From Adiantum capillus-veneris (Eukaryota > Streptophyta > Polypodiopsida > Polypodiales > Pteridaceae): 64,000 nucleotides of DNA. Positions 32,928 to 43,390 of the stretch are shown in pieces. Made by a program: the position numbers and the translations under genes. Each line of letters starts with the position of its first letter. Position 1 is the stretch's first letter. The stretch lies in assembly GCA_014529385.2 (NCBI GenBank), contig CM043943.1, positions 157,106,747-157,170,746 of the forward strand, given 5' to 3'. The notes below the pieces were generated by a model that saw nothing but the letters and a program-made list of their open reading frames with translations, ran no database searches and was not told the DNA's origin.

Positions 32928-33270
32928 TTACTCCTCTATTGGCATCTCCCCAACTCCATCCATCTGTACAAATTGTGGTAGCCCAAACTTTAGTTCTCCA
33001 TTGAGGAAGGCTCGAAGAGCTGAGACTAACTCAGAGTCTTTATATAGTTTGGACATGATGGTGGTTCTGACTTCTGAAGACATGAAATCCATCAATTTGG
33101 CAATGTTTAACGACACCTTTTGGGCTTTAGTCCCTTCACGTGGGAAAGATGGGATCTCCATTTCTTTGATAGGATCAGGTAGTCCCTCTGTAAACACTCT
33201 TTCCATCAAAAAGTGAGTACGCCCACTTTCCCATGACTTTAAGTCACTTTCTTCTTGGATGACACTAGAT
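32928..33270 (-). pseudogene. Gag-protease linker of the nested element
   Basis: Homologous to 6160-6480. It resumes exactly at the sequence TCTAGTGTCATCCAAGAAG (minus strand, about 33270) and includes NIAKLMDFMSSEVRTTI and ALRAFLNGELKFGLPQF. The last part reads through where the first element has a TGA at 6448. Frames are broken upstream by stops. Confidence 0.8.
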
Positions 33271-33416
33271 AAACTTGGCAGTTGACCTCACATCAGCCTT
33301 ACGTGTCGCCCTAGCTTCCGCCCACTTTGTCACATAGTCAGTGGCAACGATAATATATCAAGATTGAGTGCTACAAGCTGCCGGACTAATTGGGTCTACA
33401 AAGTCCAAACCCCATT
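33271..33416 (-). pseudogene. Integrase fragment captured inside gag
   Basis: The minus strand encodes QWGLDFVDPISPAACSTQS, a stop, then YIIVATDYVTKWAEARATRK: the beginning of a gypsy integrase catalytic core with its first Asp. It is spliced between the gag N-part and the gag-protease linker and replaces the gag core and all zinc knuckles. The piece fits a template switch during reverse transcription. Confidence 0.85.
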
Positions 33417-34269
33417 GTTGTTGATCCTCCACACTAGTAGCACCCGTTGTGGATTGTAGGACATCTAACCAACCCACGTGATAGGTGTGACCTGTGTATA
33501 GGTCGGTTAGAGTTTCTGTTTGTAGTTCGTACTTCCAGTTCTCATTTAAGAACGCTCCATCTAGGATTGAGGTGCCAGGGGTGTCCTTTGAGCTAGATGC
33601 AATGTTGTTTTCTTGGGGTTGGCCCTTAGCGGTTGCTAAGTGAGGAGCACTCGATTGCTCTCCTAGCAAGGATATTGACATAGGGGCTTTTGCTTTTAAC
33701 TCTCTTCGTTGCTCCACCTTGCGTAAGCTCTTGATTTCCTTTTCCCTTTCTACAAGGATATATCGCTCAACCTCTTGCACTTCGGCAAGGCTTCTATCAT
33801 CGGGTAATATGACCTCGGAGAAGAATAGCTCTGAAGAGTCAGGAGGTGCAGTGAATGTAGTATTCACGGGCATATTCTCTAAGGGCATAGGGTCTACGTT
33901 GGTCATGAATTGAGAATTTACTTCCCCACCCCCTTCATTTACATCATTAACTCCATGTTCGGAGCGAGTGTCTCTACTAAAGGTTTCCTTCAAGCGGCTA
34001 AGCACGCTTGGCCCAGACCGCGGGCCCTTGGCATGCATGTCTTGGCTTGAGCTATCGGGATTAAGTATTGGGAAACCCTCCATGACATCGTAGTCAGAGG
34101 AAGAGTCACTAGCCGCTATGTTCGGGTCTTGGTTTGTACTACTTGGGTCCCCACCGAGGGCCCGAAACTTAAGGTAGGTGGATAATAAGAACTCGCGTAA
34201 GTCAAAATTCTCTCTAGTTGCTCCGTCTCTAGCACACGACCAGAGCGCAGATGCATGTGCCTTTGACAA
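33358..34269 (-). pseudogene. gag: Gag N-terminal part of the nested element
   Basis: 303 codons, matching residues ~30-230 of the gag at 2789: IAASDSSSD, NEGGGEV, a conserved block W(K/T)YELQTETLTDLYTGHTYHVGW (written as short matches WKYELQTETL and GHTYHVGW), ending TSVEDQQ. The last codons are the captured integrase scrap. A charged insertion (REKEIKSLRKVEQRRELK) is absent from the relative. The gag core and zinc knuckles are missing. Confidence 0.8.
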
Positions 34270-34305
34270 CCTACAAGTGTCGGTGAATAACGTCGAAGGT
34301 TAACC

Positions 34306-34537
34306 GCTTACTTGTTTAGGCGTCCGTTTTTACTCTTTTTTTTATGTTTTTTAATGAGCGTTTTTTAAATTAAAGTGTGTGATAGCTCAAAACGAGCGTA
34401 TCACGCAGAGGGTTGCGGTGTGCTTACTTGTTTAGGCGTCCGTTTTTACTCTTTTTTTTATGTTTTTTAATGAGCGTTTTTTTAATTAAAGTGTGTGATA
34501 GCTCAAAACGAGCGTATCACTCAGAGGGTTGCGGTGT
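34306..34537. repeat. 116-bp tandem duplication in the nested element leader
   Basis: Two direct copies, 34306-34421 and 34422-34537, each from GCTTACTTGTTTAGGCGTCC to GGGTTGCGGTGT. They differ at only a few positions. This lies in the untranslated leader between primer site and gag. Confidence 0.9.
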
Positions 34538-34939
34538 GCTTTACAGCACAACGTTCGGTCACCTGAAGCTTCGTTGGTCCTCAAAAAAGTCGATTTTTAG
34601 CTACGTGTGAAGCTAAAATACGTAATTTTGAAGGGCGATTGAGGCCTAAGCCTGAGCGTGAACTTGGGCTTGGGTCTGGGCTTGGGTCTGGGAGATATTC
34701 TTGATCCCGGTCCTACTTACTGTACATTACATTACACAGAACTAAAAACCTTAATACTAAGACCTTAGCACAGAGAAAACACAGTAACCTTTCAAAACTT
34801 CATTAACAAAGAAATACACAGTAGCAACACAAAATCCTTCTTCTTAACACACACACCTTCCTTCCCTGCCTTTCCTAAAATTGAAATTGCACCACAAAAG
34901 AAGCACAGAGTGCCATTCAAGCTTAGTGTATGGCATTCC

Positions 34940-34956
34940 CTGGCAGCGGCGGCAAA
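34940..34956 (-). other. Degenerate primer-binding site of the nested element
   Basis: On the minus strand TTGCCGCCGCTGCCAGGGA follows the 5' LTR at the same place as TTGGCGCCGCTACCGGGGA in the first element. Several mismatches to tRNA-Asp suggest decay. Confidence 0.6.
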
Positions 34957-34958
34957 AA

Positions 34959-35192
34959 TGTGCGCGTCTGTCATACGTGTCAATGCAAGGAACTTGCCGA
35001 TACACTGTGTGCGAGCCACAAATGGTTCCAAGCACACAACAAGCCTAAACTAGTAAGCTCAAAGATGGCGATGGTGTATCACTCACCGCTCTACGCTTGC
35101 TGTCGTGGAGGATTCCTCGCCGCAAACAAGAGGGAGACGCCGCTATGCCGTGCTCAACCGCCTCGCCGTCATCGTGCCACCGCAATACTCGA

Positions 35193-35228
<36 letters not shown>

Positions 35229-35549
35229 GCATACACACACACACACACACACACAAGGGGATGAAGGAGAAGAAGATGGAGATGGAGCAAGAGCACTCTT
35301 CAATTGCACATGAGAGATTGAGTGAATTTTAGGTTTAGTTGACTTTTATATGAGCTTGCCCCATTCACACTTGGGCGCCCATGCTTAGCCAACTAATCCC
35401 TTGAATGTTCCAGTTAGAGTGCGCCTCTCATTGGCGATCACTCTTACCCTTTTTCTATTGGATCGACAGCTCGGCACCTGACTCTACCAAATAAATAATA
35501 CAGTGTCCGTCGTAGGTGATAGGGTGTCCGTGAGCCGTGAGGGTTAATG
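34959..35549 (-). repeat. 5' LTR of the nested element
   Basis: 591 bp. On the minus strand it ends CAGACGCGCACA. The outer end reads ATTAACCC instead of TGTTAACCC. It includes CT and CA microsatellites at about 35198-35256. Confidence 0.88.
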
Positions 35550-36170
35550 GTGATAAAGAAAGCTGGTGGAGGTGTGGTGATACACGATCCACACGGCAAG
35601 GTAATCTTCTCAAAAGCCTATGATTTGGAGGATGTTCATACCAACAATGAAGCAGAATATCTTGCTCTCCATCTAGGTTTGAAACAATGCGTCGAGTTCG
35701 GCATTTCCAGGTTGGTGGTGAAAGGTGATGCGTTATTGGTCATCAAGCAACTGCTAGGCCAATGGCAGGTAAAGTGCGATTCCTTAAAACATTGGTTCTT
35801 TGCCATCAAAAAGTTGTTGAAGTTCTTTAGAGAGTTCCAGTTCAAGCATGTGAAGAGAGAGCACGACCAAGAGGTAGACCAGCTAGCAAGCAGTAAGATG
35901 CAGGTGCATGTTGCAGGTATATATGTGGCCCCGGCCACATACACAGGTAGAGAGTCATTGAAGGAGGTGGAAGATTTTTTGAGCACAGGGCAGTGTCCTC
36001 AAGGTTTGTCTAAACTGCAAAGGAGGAGGATAGTTCAGAAAGCTGGCAAATTTACACTAATAGGTGAAGACCTAATGACTTACGGCAGAGACGGGGTGCT
36101 GAGAAAAGTGCTCTATAAAGAAGAGATTAACTTGGTACTGGAGCAATGCCATGAGGAGAGTGGACACTAG
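35550..36170 (+). pseudogene. Second RNase H (archaeal type) main part and integrase zinc module start
   Basis: Resumes the domain cut at 28312 with VIKKAGGGVVIHDPHGKV. The catalytic set is present: Asp in WFDGA (left piece), Glu in NNEAEYLAL, Asp in VVKGDALLVI and Asp in EVDQLAS. This second RNase H, between RNase H and integrase, is known from Tat-type plant gypsy elements. The frame then enters the integrase zinc module (QCHEESGH) and stops at TAG 36168. Confidence 0.88.
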
Positions 36171-36947
36171 GGGAAAGGGCAAGTACTATTTCGAGTGTTG
36201 AGAGCGGGGTTTTGGTGGCCTTCAGTAGTGAAGGATGTGCACTATTGGTGCAAGACCTGCCATGAATGCCAGACTATAGGAGAGAGGAGTTTGGTAGCTG
36301 AGTCACTGGGAGCTATTATTGCTCAGAATGCTTTCGAAAGATGGGGTTTGGATGCCATCGGTCCACTCCCTAAATCTACAAGTGGTAAGAAATATGTTGT
36401 GGTAGCCATCGACTACCTCACTAGGTGGGTCGAGGCCAAAGCTGTGAAGGAGGTAAATGCACAGGTTGTGGCCCACTTTGTTTTTTATAACATTTGTTGC
36501 CGTTTTGGAGTGTCGTGGATACTCATTTCTGATAGAGGGCAAGGGTTTAGAAGCAAGCTTATGCAGGCATTGGTGGAAAAACTAAAGATTCAGCATCGGT
36601 TCTTCTCGCCTTATCATCCCCAATGCAATGGTCTTGTGGAGAGTGCCAATGGACAAATCATCAAAATGCTCACGAAGTATGTGTATAAGCAGGAGACAGA
36701 ATGGGGGATCAATCTAGAAAAGTGTTTATGGGCCTATAGGACATCCTACAAAGTGGCAGCCAACTTTACTCCATTTGAATTGGTTTATGGTAAGGAGGCA
36801 GTGCTGCCAGTGCATGCACAGTTGGGTGCTTTGAAAGGTATGTCGTGCATCAATGCCACTCCACAAGCTGTCTTACAAGATAGGATTGTCAGCCTTGAGG
36901 CATTGCAGATGGATAGAGAGGCAGCAGCAGACTACTACGTGAAGTAG
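36171..36947 (+). pseudogene. pol: Gypsy integrase zinc module and catalytic core
   Basis: After the TAG the same domain continues: AGFWWPSVVKDVHYW, CKTCHECQ (zinc cysteines), then the core. Catalytic residues are in place: Asp at codon 36351 (WGLDAIGP), Asp at 36531 (ISDRGQGF) and Glu at 36639 (NGLVESANG), giving D-x35-E. It ends at a TAG after DYYVK. The core itself is undamaged, although the polyprotein is not translatable. Confidence 0.93.
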
Positions 36948-36959
36948 CGGAAAAGGAGA

Positions 36960-37250
36960 ATGGCCAAAGTCAATGAGAGTCTACCAAAAAAAAAGATAGA
37001 AGAAGGGGACCTAGTAATGAAGTATGAGAGCTACCTCGACTTCACCTTCCAGAAGAAGTTCAAAAAGAAATGGATGGGTCCGTACAAAGTACCAAAGGCT
37101 TTTTTAAATGGGACCTATCACCTGGTGAGAGCCAATGGTAAGCTTCTCAGACACAGGGTAAATGGTGTACGGCTCAAGCTGTACTTTGATAGGGAAGTGG
37201 TGCCCGATGTAAGTCAGATTGTGACCAAGGGGGTTGGGCAACCCACCTGA
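36960..37250 (+). pseudogene. pol: Gypsy integrase C-terminal domain
   Basis: Follows the core after one stop, in the same order as in intact gypsy elements. Blocks: EEGDLVMKYESYL, FKKKWMGPYKVPKAF (the GPY motif), NGTYHLVRANG and HRVNGVRLKLYF. No chromodomain is seen before the stop. Confidence 0.88.
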
Positions 37251-37400
37251 AAGGGCTCAAGAGTAACAGACATACAGTTTTGTACATATTATACATATTG
37301 TACATATGGTGGTGTGTTTTCCAATGTGCTTGAGTGTTTGCAGCGTGTTGCAAGTTTCAAGTTCAGTAAAGCTACTTTTGGTTGAACATGAATGTTCAAC

Positions 37401-37410
37401 AGGGGGGTGG
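37401..37410 (+). other. Polypurine tract of the dual-RNase-H gypsy
   Basis: AGGGGGGTGG four bases before the TGATGGTGC start of the 3' LTR. 37251-37400 is untranslated. Confidence 0.75.
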
Positions 37411-37414
37411 GCAA

Positions 37415-38840
37415 TGATGGTGCAACCAAAGTTGGTCCGTGCCATAAAGTGTGCTATGCAGTGCAAAGGGTGCTAATAACAGGTGCATGGTAGAGGGCGA
37501 AAGCTAGTGTGGGAGACCTCAGCAGGACAGTGGCAACAGAAATGCGTGCTTAAAGTTTTATTTTAGGCCGGAGGGGCCTCCAAAGTGAGATAATGATGAC
37601 GGCAAGTCAAGGTGTTCAAAATGCGGAAAATGTGTCCCAAAATGTGGTATTCAAGATGCTCTAGGAGCTCGTCCAGACAACTCGCCAAACAGAGTCTCGG
37701 TGTGAAAGTTATGATTGTTCGAAGATGGAATGCTTTGCAAATCTTCGACGGGCATGGCAGGTACAGACAGGTGGCGAAAAATGGGATCAATGGATACATG
37801 TGTAAAGCTCAAGCTATGGAGCATGCCGGTCTTTTCGGTTTGCCATTCAAAGCTTAGACGAGCAAGTTATGGCCTGTTGAATATTTGCCGAGGGGCGGGT
37901 ATTTGCCGAGGCGTGCCGATAGGAGTTTTTGAGCTCACTAGAGTTTGGGAAAGTTGCATGTGACATGGGGAGTCAACCAAAATTTGCGGCTCGCTGATCG
38001 AAGTCATGGGCATCGAGATGGGCCGAATCTAAGTTGTCAAGCGGTTACGGCGAAAAGGGATCATATGTCTTTTTTTCGTTTCTTAAAACGGGTTTTCCAA
38101 AGCCATGGTGCAGAGTTGTGGAGAAGTGCAAAGATTTTGGAGCCAGTAGGTAGTGCTCTTATGTGGTGTGATTGGAGAAATTATACGGCAGGTACAACCG
38201 TGCACAAGCACCGACGGTGTGGGGAAACCATGTCTAAAAAGCCCCCTTGGCTATAAGCGCAAAAGGAAAAAAGTTGGCCCTTAACTTTGGTGGAATTTTC
38301 TCAAAAGCAAAAGGAGGGGAGGTCACTAAAAACTCTTAAAAAGGCTCAAAGAAGCACTGGCGCCGGGTGCTATGGCTTGGAATATAATTTTGTTTTTCCC
38401 TTGTTGAAGCTAGGAGGTAAAGTGGAAAAAGAGGAGGTGGAGCGGGTTTCCAAAACAAGGAGGAAAGCTTTTCTTTGGGTGAAGAAGGAGAATTGAGGAA
38501 AGAAAAGGGAAAAAGATTTGTGGGCTCGTGATCGATGGTCGAAGCTGGCACGGTTTGTCGGTGAAGCGGCTCAAAAGAGCAAACACTTGGCAGAGGAAAG
38601 GGCCAACGAAGGCTACCAAGAGGAAGCAACCCGTGCAAGTGATGGTCGAAGCGACATGCGGGAAGTCATCGAAGCAGTTGTGGAGCGTCGCATAGCGGCT
38701 TTGAGAAGGAGAGAAAATCAGAAGAATCGCTAAGGTGCCTCTTCGCGTGGGTGAATCTGGAAAGGCGAGAGCAGTTGAAGAACTTGTGGCAAAAGAAGTG
38801 TTCGACGAGCAGCGAAGAAGCATTTTGGGAGCCTCCTGCA
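37415..38840 (+). repeat. 3' LTR of the dual-RNase-H gypsy element
   Basis: Mate of 17937-19360. It begins TGATGGTGCAACC and ends near GCCTCCTGCA. Substitutions and small indels are spread throughout, consistent with an old insertion. Confidence 0.85.
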
Positions 38841-40037
38841 AAGTGGGTTGTGCCTATGTAGTGAAAGGTTTTTTTTTTTTGGAAATAGCCATGGCCATGG
38901 TGTGCTGAAGGTTGTAATCAGGATGAATTGCCATCACCCACTGTACTCTATCAATGAGTGCCATCAAACAGAAGTAAAGGAGAAGTGGAAATCATCTGCA
39001 TTGACGTCCATCACAAAGAAATCATCCATATTAAGGAAGAAAAGAGGTTAGTAAAGCCTCTCTTCCCCAAGGAATCTAAAAATAAAAGTGTAGTTTCAGC
39101 TCCTAAGTGGCCCAAAGGGGCTGCTCGTGCCAAGGGAAAAGGAGGGCTAGGCCAATCCTAAATCACATGACCCCCAAGGAAGAAGAAACACCTTGCCACG
39201 TGAGTGCTTCGAGTTTGGCTCTAGAAAGCAGAATCGTGCCCAGGCTGCCAGAAAGAAAGTCATCCAAGGTAAAGGGACGGAAGATCACCTATGCGCGCAT
39301 GTGAGTACTACCAGTTCACTTTGACAACCCCAAAGAGGAGGTGATAAGAAGGTTCTCATGCCTAGAGAGGAGTGGTTTGGTTGTTGTCCTCGCTGCTTTG
39401 GAAGGCGGGTAGATGGCCTTCCTTCTCTCCCTGTGCAACTCATCCTGAAGAAATTGTCTACTACCGGTGAAATCCAGTGGGCCGAAGATGAGCTACAATT
39501 AAATGGTATGGAATTCATTCAACGAGCCGATTACAGTAACTACTTGCAACTGCTGCTAGCCAAAAGGCTAGGAGTGGTCAAACACGTCACCATCACTCCA
39601 TACATGTTGAGCAATGAAGGGAAGATGGAGCCTATGAAGGGCAATGACCTCTTGTGGATGTGTCGTCTTGTCAACACCGGCATGGTAAGGGTATAAGTGA
39701 GTACTCTTCACTCTGTGCATCATGGATAAAATATACCAACCGCTTTTCCATTTAGGTTTTTGCAAAACACATGCACGTACATATATATGTAGATAGAAAA
39801 ATCTTCTATTAGCAGAAGATTGTGTTGTTGTTTGGTGTTGTGGTGCTAGGAGAGATCCTTGGCTCCCCAAATCCCATTATCCTCCCCGTGTTGGATTACC
39901 ATCACTCTTTTAATGTTTCAATTTTCATTTTGTTTTGATCTATCCATCCAACCTTGTAAGAAGTCGTCATAAGCCGCTAAGCTACTTGTGTTTAAGAAAA
40001 AAAAGAAAAAAGTTCTATAAAAAAAACTTGTTTTGCA
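38841..40037 (+). other. Degenerate retroelement internal sequence
   Basis: This lies between an LTR and a second gypsy gag. The best frame is 39358-39696 (112 codons: GEIQWAEDELQLNGMEF, YLQLLLAKRLGVVKHV); I do not recognise it. A short AT run lies near 39780. It may be the leader or an upstream frame of the gypsy copy that begins at 40038, possibly sharing the LTR to its left. Confidence 0.4.
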
Positions 40038-40855
40038 ATGGCAAATGTTTCCTTCCCAACCTTCACGGGTAAGGTGGGGGAAGATGCTTCAAATTTCTTA
40101 GATAATCTTGAAATAGCATGTGTCATCTTTGGAAGGGATGATGATCCTTCATGTCTGCGTATTTTTCCACTGTTAATGAAAGTGGAAGCAAGATCATGGT
40201 ACAACACCTTGGTGCAAGCCATTAAGGAGAGGTGGGACTTGTTAAGAGCAGCATTTCTAAGGTTCTTTGAAGAAGGCACCACATCAGAAAAATTATGGCA
40301 ATTGTTGATGGAGTTGAAGCAAGGAGGTATGGCTGAATATGTAGCATACGAATCGACGTTTGTGGACCTATGGGGACGATGAGTTGCATCGCTGAGGGAG
40401 GGCGAAGGGGCACCCGATTTCCTAAAGAAAGACCAGTTTGTGATTGGTTTATGGCCAATTCTTAAAGAGAAGGTGAAGGGAAGGTTTCTTGCTACGTATG
40501 AGGTAGCAATGAAGAAGCCCACCTTAAAGATAAGAAATTGCATCCACCAGCCAGGACTACCGAGGAAGAGAAACCAGGTAGGGCCCGACCACACCTATCG
40601 CACCTGCAAACAACAGCCGTCCAGAGGAATCAGCCACACAGGAATGGGCTAAAGATCAACAAGACCTGCTCAATTGAATCACCAACCAGTTAGAGAATCT
40701 TTCAGTACATTTGGTGCAACAAGGGCATGCACCTGCCAAAAATCCAGAGCAAGGAAGAGGGCAGGACTACCATTGTTACAAGTGTGGAGAGGCGGCCATG
40801 GCATGTACTATTGTCCTCATCTAAGAAGGAAGAACTTCAATAGAGGGGTAAGATA
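40038..40855 (+). pseudogene. gag: Gag of a second gypsy copy (broken)
   Basis: MANVSFPTFTGKVGEDASNF starts a gag core like that at 19597 (SFPTFTG, then EARSWYNTL, AFLRFFEEGT, MAEYVAYES). A TGA at 40380 and later shifts break it; the match continues in the same region as FLKKDQFVIGLWP and LKEKVKGRFL. Around 40765-40815 a zinc knuckle CYKCGE ... GMYYCPH is visible only by changing frame. Confidence 0.75.
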
Positions 40856-41059
40856 GAATCAGATTTCTCCACCAAGGGCGAGGCCACCACCACCTAGGCA
40901 ACCAGAGCCGATTCCACCGGTCCAAATCCTTTGACCGCCCGTACAACCACCACCACCACCACCACAACCTCTCATTCCACCCTTACCTCCACCACCTATT
41001 GGAAACCAAGCAATAAGTGTCATTAGTCTTGAAGCTAAAGGAAAGGTGAAGGTAGAAGT

Positions 41060-41927
41060 GTGTGTCAAAGAGAAAAAGGAAAAGGAAAAGTAGAAGAAGT
41101 AGATTCCATGGGAGTGAAGCGTGCTAGACAGGAAGAGGCCTCTCAAAGGGAGGAAAGGATGGAAGGAAAAGGAGAGTCTAGCAAGCATGCATCTAAGCCT
41201 CGGCGGAAGATCAACATTGTGGATTTTTTATTGGGCGAGTATGCAAAACCGTATGACCTAGTTCAAAATGTCTTGATGTAGGGTCCAAAAGGGGCTTCAT
41301 CTTGCATCAAGGATGAGGAGACAATGGACGAAGATGGTAAGTACTAGAAAGTCAAGACCAAGGATAGTTGGGGCTATCTCTGGGAGGAATTTAGAAGACA
41401 TCCTACCTATCCATGGATGCCCCCACAAAGGGGCAACACATCTCAAACATCTAGATAGATGATGGTGGTGCACAAATATCCGTCATGAGTGAGAAAATGA
41501 TGCACTATCTAGGCCTGGAAGTAAGTAGGCCGACATCCTACCAAGCTAAAATGGCAAATAACATTAAAGTGAAGTGTGTAGGTATTGTGAATGTAGTCAA
41601 GGTGAAGGCATTCAACACGGAAGTGGAGGTAGACATTTTTGTCATGCCACACAAAGGGGAGACCTGCCCTATTATTCTCGAAAGACAATGGCTCATGGCT
41701 ATGGAGGCTAAGCAGGACTGGAGTACCGGGATGATCTAGATAAAGGATGCTAAGGGAAAGCCCATATTTTACGACATGAAGACTGGGAAGCAACACAACA
41801 TGATCTTGGAGGCATCGGAAGATGAATTTATCAGTGACTCTTCGACCACCTCGGGAGAAGAGACGACAACAATTGAAGAGAGCGACAGTAGCATCAAAAA
41901 TCAAACCATATTAAAACTATGGTCTGT
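41060..41927 (+). pseudogene. Protease and linker of the second gypsy copy
   Basis: NIVDFLLGEYAKPYDLVQNV matches the pre-protease linker at 20480-20530 of the older copy. The active-site loop at about 41460 reads DDGGAQISVMSE in one frame (D-G-G again), and the frame from 41485 covers the rest to CPIILERQWLMAMEAKQDW. An acidic linker (SGEETTTIEESDSS) follows and is cut at about 41927, where minus-strand sequence begins. The missing reverse transcriptase may be the fragment at 48809-49700 on the other strand. Confidence 0.75.
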
Positions 41928-42590
41928 GCAATCCCTTTCTAAGATACATTCTTCTCGTTTTAAGCTCCCATTTTGTGAAGCTCCGCACATCCAAATAGGA
42001 GTGTCTTTGTTTAACCAAGAGGGAAGCTTAGTTTTAGCCAAAGAGACTGAATCAAACTCTTGTATGGGTGTTTTCAAGACGTCTCTATAAGTGTGATTTT
42101 TTAGATTTATCCTTGTTATAGATCCCACTTGCTTCAAGTACAGATAATTGTTTCCCCAATCTTGGATAAGTTGTACATGTCGCATGAAAGGTCTTCCCAA
42201 TATGATTTCGTAATTGAGTTTTTTCCCAAAGTTTACTATGGCGAAAGTGTGTTGATATTCAACTCCATAGGAATTGACTATCACTTTTTCAAGCAGCCCT
42301 AATGGTCTTTCAATGTGTTTGTCAGCCAATTGCAATTTCATTCGAGTTTGTATAATGGCTGGTTGTCCCCAGGATTCCCATACTGCTTTTGTGGCTATGG
42401 CTATGCCTGCTCCACTATCCAGTATTGCCATGGTTTCAATGTCATTATATTTCACTGGAAGGGTGGTATTTCCTTCTTCCTCTTCATAGTATTCTCCGAC
42501 TTTGTTCATTGGAATAGATCGAATCTCTTTGTTGTCCATTTTGTTTTTCAAAATTTTCAAATTTTTTGAGATTAGCTCCGTTGTCCCCAC
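41928..42590 (-). pseudogene. Protease 1, minus-strand copy
   Basis: 229-codon frame: KEIRSIPMNKVGEYYEEEE, active site AILDSGAGIAIATKAVW with the standard D-S-G, and closing loop YEIILGRPFM. Nearly the same as 49766-50430 on the plus strand (about 94% of residues). It reads through the position where the plus copy has a TAA. Identity stops at about 41928, after GGATTGCACAGAC. Homology to 6580-7010 (shared TLP, SGAG, TK-CWES/AVWES and IILGRPF) places it in the same lineage as the first element. Confidence 0.85.
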
Positions 42591-42599
42591 CTTCTCTAG

Positions 42600-43390
42600 G
42601 CTTTTCTGTAGATCATTTCACAAATATGGTCTGAGTTTTAATAGTCCTTCCAAAGTAAGAGTACATTGGATGGATGTAGACATGATTGTCTGTTCCGCTC
42701 TTTATACTTGAGTGGTCTTACACACTATGGATTCATCTTCGTTATCTCCCAAGTAAGAGGGTAATGTTTTCAAGGTCAATGGTTTAGACATTCGTGAAGC
42801 TTCAGATCCACAATCTCCATACAAGGATTGTACATCCATGTCCATATAAGGAGGTAGGTTGTCCAACCAAACTTCCTCTATAGGAGCTGACTTTAGAGTT
42901 AGTCTCCCATCATTGATCTCTCTAACTTTTTCCTATAAGTGTCCTGGCCAATCTTCCTCCACGGATGGAATTCCGTCTAAGGCATCTTCGTTGTCTGGCA
43001 CTATAAGTTTTCTTTCTTTTGTTTCAAGGTGGGGTTCTACCACCACTTCAGATTTTTCTTTAGTGTCTCTTACCACAAGCTCTTCAGGTTTTGCTCTACT
43101 TTCAAGCTTGGGTTTTTGTTTTTCCAAAATTTCTTGTGTGATTCTTACCAAATTTTGATAAGTTTCAAGCTTAGCTGCTTCCATGTCTGGAGATAGTTTT
43201 CCCATTTGTTTTCCATGTTTTGGCATGCTTTAAGTCCCACTTGATAAGCTTTCAAGGCTGCATTAGTAGGCTCAAAAATTTTATCAACCAAAGTTGATCC
43301 TCTAGATTTCATGGTTGTTTCTTTGATGTCGCTTCCAGTTTCTTTCACCTTTTCCTAGAATAGCTTTTTTGCTTTCTCCTCGATTTTAGC
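42600..43390 (-). pseudogene. Gag-protease linker, minus strand
   Basis: Frames at 43348-43145 and 43226-42933 are lysine/glutamate-rich with coiled-coil character (KLETYQNLVRITQEILEKQK), followed by VQSLYGDCGSE and QCTLTLEGLLKLRPYL in another frame. It fills the place of 5857-6450 in the first element. Several stops break it. Confidence 0.55.

Larger units (their letters stand above)
28313..35549 (-). mobile_element. Nested, scrambled relative of the non-autonomous element
   Basis: Target duplication GTGAT at 28308-28312 and 35550-35554. LTRs at 28313-28894 and 34959-35549 are clearly related to 1215-1787, with about 5% divergence between the pair. On the minus strand: LTR, degenerate tRNA-Asp-like primer site, gag N-part, a ~146-bp integrase scrap, gag-protease linker, protease 1, integrase C-terminal tail, a second protease-like domain, W-V-P-K repeats, an internal purine tract with TATA, a possible accessory gene, purine tract, LTR. 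Reverse transcriptase and the integrase core are absent, so it was mobilised in trans. Confidence 0.9.
17937..38840 (+). mobile_element. Old Ty3/gypsy element with dual RNase H, twice interrupted
   Basis: Homologous LTRs of 1424 and 1426 bp (17937-19360 and 37415-38840) enclose gag, protease, reverse transcriptase, RNase H, a second RNase H, integrase and integrase tail, all on the plus strand. The extra RNase H between RNase H and integrase is the hallmark of plant Tat-type gypsy elements. Two minus-strand insertions interrupt it (20978-26531 and 28313-35549); removing each restores continuous coding across the junction. Roughly 8% LTR divergence by eye, several stops and frameshifts, and a mutated reverse transcriptase site show it is dead. 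I find no target duplication, and the LTR 3' ends could be off by about 12 bases. Confidence 0.88.

Noticed and set aside
17937-38840. Endogenous pararetrovirus
   Set aside because: LTRs, integrase with D-x35-E and gag zinc/retropepsin order indicate LTR retrotransposons; no movement protein or virus-specific domain is seen.
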